Notes: generated by a model from the letters alone, not told the origin. A DNA stretch of 64,000 bases from Actinokineospora terrae (GCF_900111175.1 NZ_FOGI01000008.1:124001-188000), one strand, 5' to 3'; positions 43,830-52,915 are shown, counted from the first letter of the stretch. Translations and numbers: made by a program.

Positions 43830-45778
43830 TGCTGTTGTTCCCCTGCTCTCGGGTGCGCGGCGGGCTCGCCCGCCAGCGCGCTGTGCACTGCCTTCGCGGT
43901 GGCCACCCCGATGCCGGGTACCCCGCTGATCTCGTCGATGCTGGCCGCTCGCAGTCGTTTCAGCGAGCCGAAGTGCTTGATCAGCACCGCCTTGCGGCCC
44001 TGGCCGAGTCCGGGGATCTCGTCGAGGGCGGAGGCGGTGAGCTTCGTGGACCGCTTCTGCCGGTGGTAGGCGATGGCGAAGCGGTGCGCCTCGTCGCGCA
44101 CGCGCTGCAGCAGGTAGAGCGCCTCGCTGGTGCGCGGCAGGATCGCCGGGTCGGGGTCGCCGGGCAGCCAGACCTCTTCGAGCCGCTTGGCCAGCCCGAT
44201 CACCGCGACGTCGGTGACGCCGAGATCGGCGAGCACGTCGGCGGCGGCGTTGGCCTGCGGTCCGGCGCCGTCGACGACGAGCAGGTTGGGCGGGTAGGCG
44301 AAGCGCTTGGGCTTGCCGGTCTCGGGGTCGATGCCGGGGGTCGGGTCCTGCCCGCCGGTCTCACCGCGGTACTTCGCGAACCGGCGCCGCACCACCTCGG
44401 CGATCGAGGCGACGTCGCCCTCGGTGGCGGCCTCGCGCAGCGCGAACCGGCGGTACTCGGACTTGCGCGCCAGGCCGTCCTCGAACACCACCAGCGAGGC
44501 CACCACATCGCTGCCCTGGATGTGGGAGATGTCGACGCACTCGATGCGCAGCGGCGCGGTGTCGAGACCGAGGTTGTCCTGCAACTCCTGCAGTGCGGCC
44601 GAGCGGGCGGTCAGGTCACCGGCGCGGCGCAGCTTGTGCTGGGTGAAGGCCTCTTTCGCGTTGCGCTCGACGGTCTCCATCAGCGCCCGCTTGTCGCCGC
44701 GCTGCGGCACCCGCAACGCCGTCCTTGACCCGCGCAGGCCGCTGAGCCAGTCGGCGACCGCGTCGGCGTCGCCGGGCAGTTCGGGGACCAGGATCTCCTT
44801 GGGCACCGGGCTGCCCTCCTCGGCCAGCTCGACCTGGTCGCCGTAGAACTGGCTGAGGAACCGGTCGACCAGCGCGGCCACCGGCGACTCGTCGGCGTCG
44901 TCGAGCCGGTCGATCACCCAGCCGCGCTGGCCGCGGACCCGGCCGCCGCGCACGTGGAACACCTGGACGGCGGCCTCCAGTTCGTCGAAGGCGAAGGCCA
45001 CCACGTCGGCGTCGGTCCCGTCGCCGAGCACGACGGCCTGCTTCTCCAGGGCCCGCTTGAGCGCGCCGATGTCGTCGCGCAGCCGGGCGGCCCGCTCGAA
45101 CTCCAGCTCGGCGGAGGCGGCGCCCATCTCCTTCTCCAGCCGCCGGACCATGGCGTCGGTCTTGCCGGAGAGGAAGTCGCAGAAGTCCTCGACGATGCCC
45201 CGGTGCTCGGCCTCGTCGACCCGGCCGACGCAGGGCGCCGAGCACTTGTCGATGTAGCCGAGCAGGCAGGGCCGCCCGATCTGGCCGTGCCGCTTGAACA
45301 CGCCCTTGGAGCAGGTGCGGGCCGGGAAGACGCGCAGCAGCAGGTCCAGGGTCTCGCGGATGGCCCAGGCGTGGGCGTAGGGGCCGAAGTAGCGGACGCC
45401 CTTCTTGCGCGGACCGCGGTAGACGTGCAGGCGGGGGTAGTCCTCGTTGAGGGTGACGGCGAGGACGGGGTAGGACTTGTCGTCGCGGTAGCGGACGTTG
45501 AACCGCGGGTCGAACTCCTTGATCCAGTTGTACTCCAGCTGCAGCGCCTCGACCTCGGTGGACACCACGGTCCACTCGACGGCCCCCGCGGTCGTCACCA
45601 TCTGCCGCGTCCTGGGGTGCAGCGAGGAGACGTCGGCGAAGTAGGAGTTCAACCGGCTGCGCAGGCTCTTCGCCTTGCCGACGTAGATGACCCGGCCGCC
45701 GGGATCCCGGAACTTGTAGACCCCCGGGGCTTCCGGAATGGTCCCGGCCGAGGGGCGGTAGGTGGACGGATCAGGCAC
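43826..45778 (-). CDS. uvrC: UvrC, excinuclease ABC subunit C
   Basis: A 650-aa nuclease making both incisions in nucleotide excision repair. The N-terminal GIY-YIG domain contains PGVYKFRDPGGRVIYVGKAK, the cysteine cluster region is CLLGYIDKCSAPCVG, the UVR domain is ASAELEFERAARLRDDIGAL, the RNase H-like part contains IECVDISHIQGSDVVAS, and a C-terminal double helix-hairpin-helix (DEIPGLGQGRKAVLIKHFGS) binds DNA. GTG 45778 (VPDPSTYRPSAGTIPEAP) fits the family N terminus. It leads the four-gene operon. Confidence 0.97.
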   Translation of the reverse strand: MPDPSTYRPSAGTIPEAPGVYKFRDPGGRVIYVGKAKSLRSRLNSYFADVSSLHPRTRQMVTTAGAVEWTVVSTEVEALQLEYNWIKEFDPRFNVRYRDDKSYPVLAVTLNEDYPRLHVYRGPRKKGVRYFGPYAHAWAIRETLDLLLRVFPARTCSKGVFKRHGQIGRPCLLGYIDKCSAPCVGRVDEAEHRGIVEDFCDFLSGKTDAMVRRLEKEMGAASAELEFERAARLRDDIGALKRALEKQAVVLGDGTDADVVAFAFDELEAAVQVFHVRGGRVRGQRGWVIDRLDDADESPVAALVDRFLSQFYGDQVELAEEGSPVPKEILVPELPGDADAVADWLSGLRGSRTALRVPQRGDKRALMETVERNAKEAFTQHKLRRAGDLTARSAALQELQDNLGLDTAPLRIECVDISHIQGSDVVASLVVFEDGLARKSEYRRFALREAATEGDVASIAEVVRRRFAKYRGETGGQDPTPGIDPETGKPKRFAYPPNLLVVDGAGPQANAAADVLADLGVTDVAVIGLAKRLEEVWLPGDPDPAILPRTSEALYLLQRVRDEAHRFAIAYHRQKRSTKLTASALDEIPGLGQGRKAVLIKHFGSLKRLRAASIDEISGVPGIGVATAKAVHSALAGEPAAHPRAGEQQQ

Positions 45779-45848
45779 ACCACCAACCCTACGACCGCCC
45801 ACCGACACTCACCCACCGCACCCGCCGGGCGATCACCCGGCAGATCGC

Positions 45849-45884
45849 GGACGGCCCCCGGTCCTGGTGGGCCGGGGGCCGTCC
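45849..45884 (-). terminator. Terminator of the SGNH hydrolase gene
   Basis: GGACGGCCCCCGG and CCGGGGGCCGTCC form a perfect 13-bp stem with a 10-nt loop, 12 bp past the stop codon. Confidence 0.85.
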
Positions 45885-45895
45885 TGGCGCGGCGA

Positions 45896-46915
45896 TCAGG
45901 CCACGGCGTGCAGGTTGCCGTCCGCGCCGGTCAGGCAGCGGGCGGCGGGGGCGGTGGTGGCGAGGTACTCGGTGAGGCAGCGACCCAGCTGGGCGTGGCC
46001 GCGGGCGTTGGGGTGGAAGGACTGCTGGGCCATGTGGATGCCGACGGAGTCGAGGCCGCCGAAGACCCAGGCGTAGGGGTCGACCAGGACCCGGTTCTGC
46101 CACTCGGTGGCCGAGTTCTCGCCGCCGCTGCACGCTTCGTGGCCCTCGGTGGCGCGGGAGATGTCCAGGTAGGACAGTCCGTTGCGGGCGGCGATACCTC
46201 GGTACGTGTCAGCGAACTGCGGCACGGCCTCGGTGCGACCGTAGGCGGCGTCGGCGAGGCGTAGTGGGCAGCCCTGGGGGCCGTGGTTGATCGCGTCCAT
46301 CTTCTCGGTCACCGGGGAAGCGTAAGAGGTGATGACGAACTTGTAGCTGCCGTCAGCGTAACCGGCTTGGCGCATGGCGGTTTTCACGTCGGCGACAGCG
46401 CGCTCGACCCTCGGTGCCATCGCGGCGAGGCGGGCGGGCCACTGCACGCGCAGGTCCTTGGCGCAGCCCGTGCCGAAGGGGTTGAACCACTTCTTGATGC
46501 AGCCGACGAGGGTGTCGGCGAAGGCCGGTTCGTCGTTCGCGCCGACCTGGAGCACGACGGCGACGACCCGGTTGGCCTTGGCGACGTCGATCAGGCGGCG
46601 GGCCTGCGAGCCCTCGGTGTAGTGCGTGGTGTCGGCGAGGGACACGTTGGCCGCGTCGGCGCCGGAGCAGGCGAGGTTGACGGTGCGCTGGGCGACCTGG
46701 GTCTTGTGGATCAGCGCGTTGGCCGAGCGGTGGCACCAGTTGCCGTTCTCGCCGCGGGTGCCCGGTTCGTAGTCGCCCGCGCCCTCCCCGGAGATCGCGC
46801 TGTCGCCGAGGGAGACGACGGCGGTGGGCCGCTCGTCGGCGGCGGCCTGCGGCGCGGCCAACAGGCCAGCGGCCAGCACCCCCGCGACGAGGCCCAGGAC
46901 ACGGATGGACGGCAT
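45896..46915 (-). CDS. Secreted SGNH/GDSL-type hydrolase
   Basis: A 339-aa exported esterase-type protein. The signal peptide (MPSIRVLGLVAGVLAAGLLAAPQAAA) is followed by block I VVSLGDSAISGEGAGDYEPG with the nucleophilic Ser, the Gly in CSGADAANV, the Asn in VLQVGANDEPAF, and the Asp/His block in SVGIHMAQQSFHPNARGHAQ. Six or more cysteines probably form disulfides. Similar actinobacterial enzymes cleave lipid or sugar esters. The substrate is not visible here. Monocistronic, between terminators. Confidence 0.88.
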   Translation of the reverse strand: MPSIRVLGLVAGVLAAGLLAAPQAAADERPTAVVSLGDSAISGEGAGDYEPGTRGENGNWCHRSANALIHKTQVAQRTVNLACSGADAANVSLADTTHYTEGSQARRLIDVAKANRVVAVVLQVGANDEPAFADTLVGCIKKWFNPFGTGCAKDLRVQWPARLAAMAPRVERAVADVKTAMRQAGYADGSYKFVITSYASPVTEKMDAINHGPQGCPLRLADAAYGRTEAVPQFADTYRGIAARNGLSYLDISRATEGHEACSGGENSATEWQNRVLVDPYAWVFGGLDSVGIHMAQQSFHPNARGHAQLGRCLTEYLATTAPAARCLTGADGNLHAVA

Positions 46916-47012
46916 GGGGGCCTCCCCGGATCAGGTGATGGTCAGCTCTGACCCAACCACGCCGGATCCGGTGAATCCATAACCCGAACGGACCTGGGTC
47001 CGGGGGCCGTCC

Positions 47013-47057
47013 GGCTTACCCCTACCGTCCACTGTGGAGCGACGGTAGGGGTGAGCC
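47013..47057 (-). terminator. Terminator of the Rieske gene
   Basis: Arms 47013-47029 and 47041-47057 (GGCTTACCCCTACCGTC and GACGGTAGGGGTGAGCC) pair over 17 bp with one T-G pair. The hairpin is 6 bp beyond the stop codon. Confidence 0.85.
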
Positions 47058-47063
47058 GGGGGG

Positions 47064-47582
47064 TCAGGCCAGCACCACGCTGTCGCCGTCGACCTTCACC
47101 GCGACGGTCTTGAGGCCGGTCTGGGCCTGGCCGCTGATGCGCGCGCCGGTGGTCGCGTTGAAGGTGCTGAAGTGCCGGGGGCAGGTGATCACGCCGTCCT
47201 TCGGCGGGTCGACGGTCGCGCCCTGGTGCGGGCAGGACGGGTCGAAACCGGCGACCGTGCTGCCGGAGCGGACGAGCAGGACCTTCCCGCCGGAGGGGCT
47301 GTCGACCAGCACGCCACCGCCGTCGGGGATGGCCGCCACGGTGCTCAGCGCGCCGGTCGACCCTCCGCCGGTGGTCGCGCCGCCGCCGGTGGGGGTGCTA
47401 CCGCCGGTCGTACCCGGGGCGGGAGTGGTGGTCCCGCCCGGGGTATCGCTGGTGCCGCACGCGGCGAGCACACCGGGCGCCACCAGGGCCACCATCAGGC
47501 CGCACAGGACCTGCCTGCGGTTGCGCTCGACGGGCTGGGCCGGGCTGCGGGGATCGGTGGTGGTGGGGTCGACGACAGTCAC
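47064..47582 (-). CDS. Rieske [2Fe-2S] lipoprotein
   Basis: A 172-aa exported redox protein. An RR-containing signal (RNRRQVLCGLMVALVAPGVL) ends in the lipobox LAAC, so it is probably a Tat-exported lipoprotein. A Gly/Thr/Pro linker (about 45-80) leads to a Rieske domain with CPHQGATVDPPKDG and CPRHFSTFNATTG, giving the two Cys-His pairs that hold the cluster. It is a stand-alone ferredoxin-type Rieske, not a bc1 subunit. The electron partner is unknown. GTG 47582 (MTVVDPTTTDP) has GGAGG about 6 nt upstream. Confidence 0.93.
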   Translation of the reverse strand: MTVVDPTTTDPRSPAQPVERNRRQVLCGLMVALVAPGVLAACGTSDTPGGTTTPAPGTTGGSTPTGGGATTGGGSTGALSTVAAIPDGGGVLVDSPSGGKVLLVRSGSTVAGFDPSCPHQGATVDPPKDGVITCPRHFSTFNATTGARISGQAQTGLKTVAVKVDGDSVVLA

Positions 47583-47710
47583 GCTGGGCCTCCTCGGGAA
47601 ATCAGTCCAGGGATACACCGAGGCCAACGCCTCCGCGCGGCGGCGGGTTCACCGATCTGGGGTTTTCACAGTGCGTGCACAGGAACCACCCACCCGTGCG
47701 AGCGACCCGG

Positions 47711-48058
47711 TCAGAGGCCGAGGTGCACCCGCAGAGCGTCGTCGAGGGATGGCAGCAGCCGGTCCGGAACACGCCCGAGACGGCGGCCGATCCTGGCGGT
47801 GGCGACCGAGCGAACCTGCTCGGCCTGCGCTTTCGAGTCGGTGACCAGGCCGCAGTCACCGGCGGGCAGCAGCACCTGGAACGGGAACACCCGCGCGGTG
47901 TTGGACGTGATCGGAACGACCGTGACCACCCCACGCCCAGCGCGCTGCGCGGCCTGGTTGGCCGCGTCGTTGCTGACGATCACCGCAGGCCGAACCTTGT
48001 TCGCCTCCGACCCCCGACCGGGATCCAGGTCGACCAGGCGGATATCACCGCGCCGCAT
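47711..48058 (-). CDS. mazF: MazF/PemK-family toxin (endoribonuclease)
   Basis: A 115-aa toxin. MRRGDIRLVDLDPGRGSEAN at the N terminus, KVRPAVIVSNDAAN and VTVVPITSN are the classical MazF/PemK motifs. The RP pair and the following S/T are active-site elements of this RNase family. It overlaps the end of the antitoxin gene, as expected for a coupled toxin. ATG 48058 is chosen because it opens with the family motif. ATG 48076 (MTSWLS...) is possible. Confidence 0.9.
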   Translation of the reverse strand: MRRGDIRLVDLDPGRGSEANKVRPAVIVSNDAANQAAQRAGRGVVTVVPITSNTARVFPFQVLLPAGDCGLVTDSKAQAEQVRSVATARIGRRLGRVPDRLLPSLDDALRVHLGL

Positions 48059-48281
48059 CGACAACCACGAAGTCATCGGCGGCGGTCGACTCCCACAACG
48101 CGGCATCATCCGAGGCATCCCACTCGGCGAAGGCCACCGCGTACTCCTCGCGCATCGAGGACTCCCGCAGCAACCCCAGCGCCAGCTGGATAACCGCCGA
48201 CCGACTCCCCCCCTCCCCCCGCGACAGGTACTCATCGATGAACTGGACATCGACCTCCGGCAGACTCACACTCAGCTTCAC
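48045..48281 (-). CDS. Ribbon-helix-helix antitoxin partner of MazF
   Basis: A 78-aa protein from GTG 48281. VKLSVSLPEVDVQFIDEYLS is a typical ribbon-helix-helix N terminus (a beta strand then a helix) that would bind its own promoter. The acidic C-terminal half (AFAEWDASDDAALWESTAAD) would block the toxin. It precedes and overlaps mazF by 14 nt, the usual antitoxin-toxin order. GGGGGT just before the start is a weak ribosome site. Confidence 0.85.
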   Translation of the reverse strand: MKLSVSLPEVDVQFIDEYLSRGEGGSRSAVIQLALGLLRESSMREEYAVAFAEWDASDDAALWESTAADDFVVVDAAR

Positions 48282-48283
48282 AC

Positions 48284-48877
48284 CCCCAATACTACCCCCA
48301 TTGCCACCAGCCCGCCCACAATCCCACCCCCACCCGACGAACCACGCCACACAGCTACCGCTCACAACCCGCCCCTCAGCGGCCCGCACAGCCGGCCCGG
48401 CAAATGGATGACCTCGCAGCCACTCACCACTAGTGCGCGACGCTCTGCAGGCGCCCTGGCCGACATCAACTTCCGCTTGGGATTGGCGATGGCGCACAAC
48501 CCGCCGCGAGTAGTCGGCATATGACTGCCTGCCAGTAGCCCGCACCAGCCGGGCAGAGATCACGGGAGCGGCATCATTCCTGAACACGCATCGTTTGCGC
48601 ACAGGTGTAGCTGCGGCACTAGCTCTGCCTGCCAGCGCCCGGCCTTCGACGACCGCTGACCGGCGACCCGCAGAATCGGCGCTGGCGCGGCACACAACCC
48701 ACCCACCAGCGCTCCGACTGCCTGCCGACACCATGCCCAGCACTAGCCGGTCGCACAGCCACGTCAATGACAGGCAAGCCTCGATCCGCACACCTGCCCC
48801 TGGGCAGCACGGACGCAGCCCAACAGGCGCCAGCAGCACCTAAGTGCTCCGGCCTCGGTAAACCCAGCAGCGCTCGT
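48284..48877. other. Gene-poor stretch with degenerate repeats
   Basis: About 590 bp without a convincing gene on either strand. Base composition is less GC-rich than flanking genes. The motif CTGCCTGCC recurs near 48525, 48625 and 48720. Around the first and last, CACAACCC about 25-35 bp before it and an AGCCGG about 25-30 bp after it also recur. This looks like decayed DNA next to the toxin-antitoxin pair. Confidence 0.45.
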
Positions 48878-49327
48878 CTAGCTCGTAGTTCCAGCGCTGT
48901 CCGCTGAGCCCACTGCCGCGCGGTGCAGGCTGCGCAGCTCACGGATCGCCGCCACCGCGCGCGCGCCGTCGATGGACTGGACTGCCATGACGGGGACGTA
49001 CTCGTCGTCGGGGAGTTCGAGGCGGGCCCAGGCGGCGCCGTCCGGGAAGGTGATGGAGACGATGGCGGTCCAGGGGTAGCGGGTGCGGCCCAGGAGGTTG
49101 CGCACGGTGATGCCGTCCGCGTCCGCGGTCACCTTAGGCCAGGTCAGCCACAGCACGCCCGCGGCGAGCAGGACGCCGATGCCGACCATCGCGACCTGGT
49201 CGGACACCTGGAAGTACACCCCCGTGCCGCTGTCGCGCAGCAGGGCGGCCACGACGGCGAACACGGCGATGAAGACCACCGCGATGGGCACGGTCACGAA
49301 CCAGACCTTGCGCGGGCGGGCGGTCAC
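48878..49327 (-). CDS. Membrane protein with bacterial PH-like domain (Rv1417-like by position)
   Basis: A 149-aa protein with two membrane helices (VWFVTVPIAVVFIAVFAVVA and QVAMVGIGVLLAAGVLWLTW), then a compact beta-rich domain (ADADGITVRNLLGRTRYPW ... SITFPDGAAWARLELPDDE). This matches the small PH-domain membrane proteins found next to ribH in actinobacteria. GTG 49327 overlaps the ribH stop as GTGA, so it is co-translated at the end of the riboflavin operon. Role unknown, possibly riboflavin-related by association only. Confidence 0.85.
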   Translation of the reverse strand: MTARPRKVWFVTVPIAVVFIAVFAVVAALLRDSGTGVYFQVSDQVAMVGIGVLLAAGVLWLTWPKVTADADGITVRNLLGRTRYPWTAIVSITFPDGAAWARLELPDDEYVPVMAVQSIDGARAVAAIRELRSLHRAAVGSADSAGTTS

Positions 49328-49821
49328 TCGAAGCCCCGCTCGGTCCACGGCTGGCGCAGGCCCCGGACCACGAGGGCCGTCTGCAGGGCCGCCGCGCACG
49401 CCTCGTAGCCCTTGTCCTCGGCCGAGCCGGGCAGCCCGGCGCGGTCCAGGGCCTGCTCCTCGGTGTCGACCGTGAGCACCCCGTTGCCGACCGGCGTGGA
49501 CTCGTCCAGCGACACCCTGGTCAGGCCGTAGGTCACCGCGTCGCACACGTACTCGAAGTGCGGGGTGCCGCCGCGCACGACCGCGCCGAGGGCGACCACC
49601 GCGTCGTGGTGGCGGGCCAGTTCCTGGCACACCACCGGCAGCTCCACCGCGCCCGGTACTCGGACGACGGTCGGCTCCTCGATGCCCGCCTCCTCGGCGG
49701 CGGCCAGCGCGCGGACCAGCAGTTGCTCGGTGATCTCGCCGTGCCAGCGGGTGACCGCGATGCCGAGCCGGATGCCGGTGCAGTCGGGGACGCCGTGCTC
49801 CGGCCTGCCCTCGCCGCTCAC
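49324..49821 (-). CDS. ribH: 6,7-dimethyl-8-ribityllumazine synthase
   Basis: A 165-aa enzyme joining the ribitylamino-uracil with dihydroxybutanone phosphate, the penultimate step to riboflavin. VPGAVELPVVCQELAR, VVALGAVVRGGTPHFEYVCD and GVLTVDTEEQALDRAG are the family motifs. The catalytic His region is in GGTPHFEYV. GTG 49821 overlaps the ribBA stop (GTGA). Confidence 0.96.
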   Translation of the reverse strand: MSGEGRPEHGVPDCTGIRLGIAVTRWHGEITEQLLVRALAAAEEAGIEEPTVVRVPGAVELPVVCQELARHHDAVVALGAVVRGGTPHFEYVCDAVTYGLTRVSLDESTPVGNGVLTVDTEEQALDRAGLPGSAEDKGYEACAAALQTALVVRGLRQPWTERGFE

Positions 49822-51101
49822 GCGTCGTCCCCGGCGCCGACACCGGTACCGGCCGCGGCAGCACCGGCCGCGCCGATCTCGTACTGCTCCAGGTTGCCCA
49901 GCTCGTGGCCCATGCGGTCGCGCTTGGTGCGCAGGTAGCGCAGGTTCTCCGGGTTCGGCCACACCGACAGCGGCACCCGGTCGACCACGGCGAGGCCGTA
50001 GCCCTCCAGGCCGACCCGCTTGGCCGGGTTGTTGGTGAGCAGCCGCATCGACTTGACCCCGAGGTCGACCAGGATCTGCGCGCCGGTGCCGTAGTCGCGG
50101 GCGTCGGCGGGGACGCCGAGCGCGAGGTTCGCGTCCACCGTGTCCGCGCCGTCGTCCTGGAGCTGGTAGGCCTGCAGCTTGTGCATCAGGCCGATGCCGC
50201 GCCCCTCGTGGCCGCGCATGTAGAGCACCACGCCGCGGCCCTCGGCGGCGACGGCCTCCAGCGCGGCGTCGAGCTGCGGGCCGCAGTCGCAGCGCAGCGA
50301 GCCGAACACGTCGCCGGTGAGGCACTCCGAGTGGACCCGGACCAGCACGCTCTCGCCGTCGCCGATGTCGCCGTAGACGAGGGCGACGTGCTCGATGCCG
50401 TCGAGGCGGCTGTCGTAGCCGACCGCGCGGAAGGCGCCGTGCGCGGTCGGGATGCGGGCCTCGGCGACCCGGTCGACCTGCTTCTCGGTGCGGCGGCGGT
50501 AGGCGATCAGGTCGGCGATGGTGATGATCGCCAGGTCGTGCTCGGCGGCGAAGACCTGCAGCTCGTCGTAGCGGGCCATCTCGCCCTCGTCCTTCTGCGA
50601 CACGATCTCGCAGAGCACGCCCGCCGGTCGCAGCCCGGCCATCCTGGCCAGGTCGATGGCGGCCTCGGTGTGGCCGGGGCGGCGCAGCACCCCGCCCTCC
50701 TTGGCGCGCAGCGGCACCACGTGGCCGGGCCGGTTGAAGTCCTTCGGCGTGGTGGCCTCGTCGGCCAGCAGCCGGATCGTGTGCGCGCGGTCGGCGGCGG
50801 AGATGCCGGTGGACACGCCGACCGCGGCGTCGACCGTCACGGTGTAGGCGGTGCCGCGGACGTCCTGGTTGGTGTGGAACATCGGCGGCAGGTCGAGCCG
50901 GGCGCAGTCGGCCTCGGTGAGCGGCACGCAGATGTAGCCGGAGGTGTAGCGGACCATGAAGGCCAGCAGCTCCGGGGTGCACTTCTCGGCCGCGAAGATG
51001 AGGTCGCCCTCGTTCTCCCTGTCCTCGTCGTCGACCACCACGACGGCCTTGCCGTCGGCGATGTCGGCGATGGCGCGTTCGATGGCGGCGAAGTCGCTCA
51101 C
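49818..51101 (-). CDS. ribBA: Bifunctional DHBP synthase / GTP cyclohydrolase II
   Basis: A 427-aa two-domain enzyme supplying both riboflavin precursors. The N-terminal RibB part (about 1-205) has VVVDDEDRENEGDLIFAAE and DRAHTIRLLADEATTPKDF. The C-terminal RibA part (about 210-410) has the zinc site VRVHSECLTGDVFGSLRCDC and the arginine-containing RGHEGRGIGLMHKL. Both sets of motifs look intact, so both activities are expected. The start overlaps the ribE stop. Confidence 0.96.
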   Translation of the reverse strand: MSDFAAIERAIADIADGKAVVVVDDEDRENEGDLIFAAEKCTPELLAFMVRYTSGYICVPLTEADCARLDLPPMFHTNQDVRGTAYTVTVDAAVGVSTGISAADRAHTIRLLADEATTPKDFNRPGHVVPLRAKEGGVLRRPGHTEAAIDLARMAGLRPAGVLCEIVSQKDEGEMARYDELQVFAAEHDLAIITIADLIAYRRRTEKQVDRVAEARIPTAHGAFRAVGYDSRLDGIEHVALVYGDIGDGESVLVRVHSECLTGDVFGSLRCDCGPQLDAALEAVAAEGRGVVLYMRGHEGRGIGLMHKLQAYQLQDDGADTVDANLALGVPADARDYGTGAQILVDLGVKSMRLLTNNPAKRVGLEGYGLAVVDRVPLSVWPNPENLRYLRTKRDRMGHELGNLEQYEIGAAGAAAAGTGVGAGDDA

Positions 51102-51715
51102 CTGCGGTCCCCCTCCTCGGCGGCCAGGTGTGGCCCGGCCAGCTTCTCCACGTACTTGGCGATGACGTCCACCTCGAGGTTCACCCGGTCCCCCGGCTCG
51201 CGCAGCCCGAGGGTGGTGGCGCGCAACGTCTCCGGGATCAGGCTCACGGTGAACCAGTCCGGCCCCACCTCGACCACGGTCAGCGAGACGCCGTCGACGG
51301 TGATCGAGCCCTTCTCCACCACGTAGCGGGCCAGGTTCGCGGGCAGGCCGAAGCGCACCACGTCCCAGTGCTCGGAGGGTGAGCGCGACACCAGCTCGCC
51401 GGTGCCGTCGACGTGGCCCTGCACGATGTGGCCGCCGAAGCGCTGCCCGACCGCGGCGGCGCGCTCCAGGTTGACCGCGTCCCCGGCGGCGATCCCGGCG
51501 AGACTGCTGCGCACCAGCGTCTCACGCATGACGTCCGCGGTGAACGACCCGCCGCCGTGCTCGACGACGGTCAGGCACACGCCGTTGACGGAGATCGAGT
51601 CCCCCTGCTTGGCGTCGCTGGTGACCAGCGGCCCGGCGATGGTGACCCGCGCGGCGTCGGCCAGCTGCTCGACCGCGACGACCGCGCCGCGTTCCTCGAC
51701 GATCCCGGTGAACAC
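51098..51715 (-). CDS. ribE: Riboflavin synthase, alpha subunit
   Basis: A 205-aa enzyme that dismutates two lumazines to riboflavin. Two similar lumazine-binding halves are visible: MFTGIVEERGAVVAVEQL with SISVNGVCLTVVEHGGGSFT, and GHIVQGHVDGTGELVSR with SITVDGVSLTVVEVGPDWFT. No FMN riboswitch is seen in the 12 bp to ribD or nearby. The 3' end overlaps ribBA by 4 bp. Confidence 0.96.
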   Translation of the reverse strand: MFTGIVEERGAVVAVEQLADAARVTIAGPLVTSDAKQGDSISVNGVCLTVVEHGGGSFTADVMRETLVRSSLAGIAAGDAVNLERAAAVGQRFGGHIVQGHVDGTGELVSRSPSEHWDVVRFGLPANLARYVVEKGSITVDGVSLTVVEVGPDWFTVSLIPETLRATTLGLREPGDRVNLEVDVIAKYVEKLAGPHLAAEEGDRR

Positions 51716-51727
51716 CGGTGTTCCTCC

Positions 51728-52747
51728 TCAGTCCCGGACCGGGACGGCGGAGACCCGCACGTCCGGTCCGCTCATGGTGACCTCTTCGACGGCCAGCCGG
51801 TGCGCCTCGGTGATGGTCGACACGCCCGATGCGCCCAACGCCACAGGCCCGGCGCCGAGCAGGGCGGGGGCCAGGTAGAGCAGCACCCGGTCGACCAGAC
51901 CGGCCTCGGTGAAGGCCCCGGCCAGCGTGGGACCGCCCTCGAGGAGCACGTCGACCACGCCGCGGGCGTGCAGCGCGGCCAGCACCTCGGCCGGGTCGTG
52001 GGTGCGCGCCAGCAGCGTCTCGGCGGAGTCGTCGAGCACCCTGGCGGTGTCGGGCAGGTCTGCGTGTCCCACGACAACCCGCAACGGCTGCCGGGCCCCG
52101 GGTGTTCCACCAGCGGTGCGGGCGGTCAGCGCGGGGTCGTCCGTCTTGATCGTTCCGGTGCCCACGACGATGGCGTCGACGCGCCCGCGCAGCTCGTGGA
52201 CCTCGGCCCTGGAGACAGCGGAACTGATCCACCGGCTGGTCCCATCGGCGGCGGCGACCCTGCCGTCGAGGGTGGCGGCGTACTTCCAGGTCACGTGCGG
52301 GCGACCGTGCCGGACGGCGTGCAGCCAGGCCCGCAACGGCCCCTTGGCGACCTCGTCGGCGAGCAGTCCGCCCTGGGTGCTGATGCCCGCGCCCTCCAGC
52401 GTCCTGGCCCCTCCGGACGCGACGGGGTTCGGGTCGGCGACGGCGTAGACGACTCTCGCGATACCGGCGGCGATGAGGGCGTCGGTGCAGGGGGGCGTGC
52501 GGCCGTAGTGCGCGCACGGCTCCAGGGTGACGACCGCGGTACCACCCCTGGCGCGCGCGCCTGCCTCGCTTAGCGCCACCACCTCCGCGTGCGGCCCACC
52601 CGGCGGCCTCGTGGCGCCTTCCCCAACCCGCTCCCCCGCCGCGTCGAGCACGACACACCCCACCGGCGGGTTCGGACTGGTCACCCCCCGCGCGCCCTCA
52701 GCGAGCCCCACCGCGAACCGCATCGCCGCGGCCAGCCTGTCCTCCAC
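51728..52747 (-). CDS. ribD: Bifunctional deaminase-reductase RibD (RibG)
   Basis: A 339-aa two-domain enzyme for the second and third steps of the pyrimidine branch of riboflavin synthesis. The deaminase zinc site is in GGPHAEVVALSEAG and LEPCAHYGRTPPCTDAL. The reductase half has PHVTWKYAATLDGRVAAADG and DVLLEGGPTLAGAF. GTG 52747 is chosen (VEDRLAAAMRFAVGLA), with GGGAG upstream. The frame is open further upstream without a good start. First rib gene of the run, 168 bp after rpe. Confidence 0.94.
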   Translation of the reverse strand: MEDRLAAAMRFAVGLAEGARGVTSPNPPVGCVVLDAAGERVGEGATRPPGGPHAEVVALSEAGARARGGTAVVTLEPCAHYGRTPPCTDALIAAGIARVVYAVADPNPVASGGARTLEGAGISTQGGLLADEVAKGPLRAWLHAVRHGRPHVTWKYAATLDGRVAAADGTSRWISSAVSRAEVHELRGRVDAIVVGTGTIKTDDPALTARTAGGTPGARQPLRVVVGHADLPDTARVLDDSAETLLARTHDPAEVLAALHARGVVDVLLEGGPTLAGAFTEAGLVDRVLLYLAPALLGAGPVALGASGVSTITEAHRLAVEEVTMSGPDVRVSAVPVRD

Positions 52748-52915
52748 GCAGGACAGTCTCCCAGCCCGGCACGACATCCCCACACCGGGCCGCACCCGCC
52801 CTCCACTCCACTGTGGACCCGCCGCACCGGGTTGTCCCCAACGGTCGGACTCATCCACAGGGCGGCGCGGAACCCCTTGACAGACCGCCGATTCCGGTAC
52901 GAAGCGGGGCGGGGA

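Noticed and set aside
51716..52915. FMN riboswitch upstream of the rib genes
   Set aside because: Looked in the gaps before ribE, ribD and rpe. None of the conserved RFN segments is visible.
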